64,000 bases of DNA, taken from the NCBI GenBank assembly GCA_964423925.1, contig CAYRGQ010000008.1, positions 1-64,000 of the forward strand, in the 5' to 3' direction. Below the pieces are notes generated by a model, which searched no databases, had not been told where the DNA came from, and saw only the letters and a program-made list of their open reading frames with translations. Below, piece by piece: positions 63,453-64,000 of the stretch. A program made the position numbers and the translations under genes. How positions within the stretch are numbered: position 1 is the stretch's first letter; each line of letters begins with the position of its first letter. This DNA is from CAYRGQ01 sp964423925 (GTDB lineage: Bacteria; Bacteroidota; Bacteroidia; Sphingobacteriales; Sphingobacteriaceae).

Positions 63453-64000
63453 ATGGGCAAGGACAAACTCAGGAAATTCGCCGAGATCGCCACGTTTCCG
63501 AACGTGCTGCAGCTCGATGAAGGAAAAGCGATGAAGGGACAGTGGCGGCGGCAGCATTTTGGCAATGAGAACGATGTGGTGCTCGAGCTGGCCTGTGGGA
63601 AAGGGGAGTACACCGTTAATTTGGCCCGCATGTTCCCCGACCGCAACTTTATCGGCGTGGACTACAAGGGCAACCGGCTCTGGCGTGGCGCCAAAACCGC
63701 CCTTGAAGAGGGGATAAAAAACGTGGCGTTCCTACGCATACAGATCGAGAACATCCTGGACTATTTCGCTTCGGACGAAGTGGCTGAAATCTGGATTACG
63801 TTTCCTGATCCCCAACCCGCCAAGCGTCGCATCAAAAAGCGTCTGACGCACCCGATTTTTCTGGCAAAATACCAGCAAATCGTGCGGAAAGGCGGCCTGA
63901 TCCACCTCAAGACGGACAATGACGGATTGCATGCTTACACGTTAGAAACGCTGACAGAGCTGGGCGTGGAACCCACGGCGCAGACCACGGACCTCTATCG
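63453..64000 (+). CDS. trmB: tRNA (guanine-N7)-methyltransferase (partial)
   Basis: Methylates G46 in the variable loop of tRNAs. The reading frame from the ATG at 63453 runs to the window edge, so the last part is missing. The protein starts MGKDKLRKFAEIATFPNVL; motif I is VLELACGKGEYTVNLAR and the TrmB signature is WITFPDPQPAKRRIKKRL. Confidence 0.93.
   Translation, partial: MGKDKLRKFAEIATFPNVLQLDEGKAMKGQWRRQHFGNENDVVLELACGKGEYTVNLARMFPDRNFIGVDYKGNRLWRGAKTALEEGIKNVAFLRIQIENILDYFASDEVAEIWITFPDPQPAKRRIKKRLTHPIFLAKYQQIVRKGGLIHLKTDNDGLHAYTLETLTELGVEPTAQTTDLY

Noticed and set aside
1..64000. Insertion sequences, prophage genes, CRISPR arrays, tRNA or rRNA genes
   Set aside because: None recognised on either strand by motif reading; a program scan could still find a diverged tRNA or short repeat.

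Overview
The window looks like chromosome of a Bacteroidota bacterium, most likely a sphingobacterium-like member of the phylum, with fairly high GC for that group. The evidence is lineage-marker genes (gldB, a DUF4835/PorD-like gene beside recN, an IPExxxVDY protein, a fused hemC-hemD), the near absence of Shine-Dalgarno sites, and many upstream matches to the Bacteroidota -7 element TAnnTTTG, some with TTTG about 20 bases before it. Genus cannot be told from the sequence. I see no tRNA, rRNA, insertion sequence, prophage or CRISPR array, so the window is mostly housekeeping with a few accessory patches.

Layout. 1-1.0 kb: a two-gene minus-strand unit ending in a BtrH-like acyltransferase cut by the window edge. 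1.2-3.6 kb: acpP-fabF-rnc. 4.0-8.5 kb: an arginine operon (Cys-rich GNAT, argG, GNAT, PaiB-like, argC) behind a ~300-base leader that holds a short ORF with an Arg-dense end; the paiB-like gene carries an A8 frameshift. 8.6-10.1 kb: DinB protein and a YafY/WYL regulator. 10.2-15.5 kb: heme operon hemA-hemCD-hemB-hemL. 15.7-16.8 kb: secreted phosphoesterase. 17.0-22.8 kb: complete seven-gene Mrp cation/proton antiporter. 22.8-27.3 kb: metG, DoxX, a methyltransferase, then metF under a SAM-I riboswitch. 27.3-30.7 kb: GH20 hexosaminidase and lipA.

31.0-37.2 kb: surface-polysaccharide genes (UDP-glucuronate decarboxylase, galE, an unknown, rfbB, two glycosyltransferase-like genes). 37.3-43.9 kb: pyk, IPExxxVDY protein, an MhqO/MhqD-like quinone-stress pair, and pyruvate dehydrogenase E2 and E1-alpha. 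44.1-47.9 kb: TraB/GumN protein, a receiver-like protein that has lost its acidic pocket and has no output domain, and a large M43 metalloprotease. 48.2-50.7 kb: an overlapping 2-hydroxyacid dehydrogenase and FGGY sugar kinase. 50.8-60.9 kb: nadE, outer-membrane barrel, gldB, DUF2461, anmK, gcvH, VanZ, fabI, recN, PorD-like. 60.9-64.0 kb: CE15 esterase, cobA (SUMT) behind an unrecognised, strongly structured 5' leader, and the start of trmB.

The genes link into a few themes: tetrapyrrole supply (hem genes making uroporphyrinogen III, cobA diverting it to siroheme/cobalamin), fatty-acid synthesis (acpP, fabF, fabI), lipoate use (lipA, gcvH, two-lipoyl E2) and envelope or wall recycling (GH20, anmK, gldB, PorD). 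The best candidates for undescribed biology are the cobA leader RNA, the arginine leader ORF with its Cys-rich acetyltransferase, the pseudo-receiver protein, and several promoters placed so close to the start codon that the mRNAs should be leaderless.
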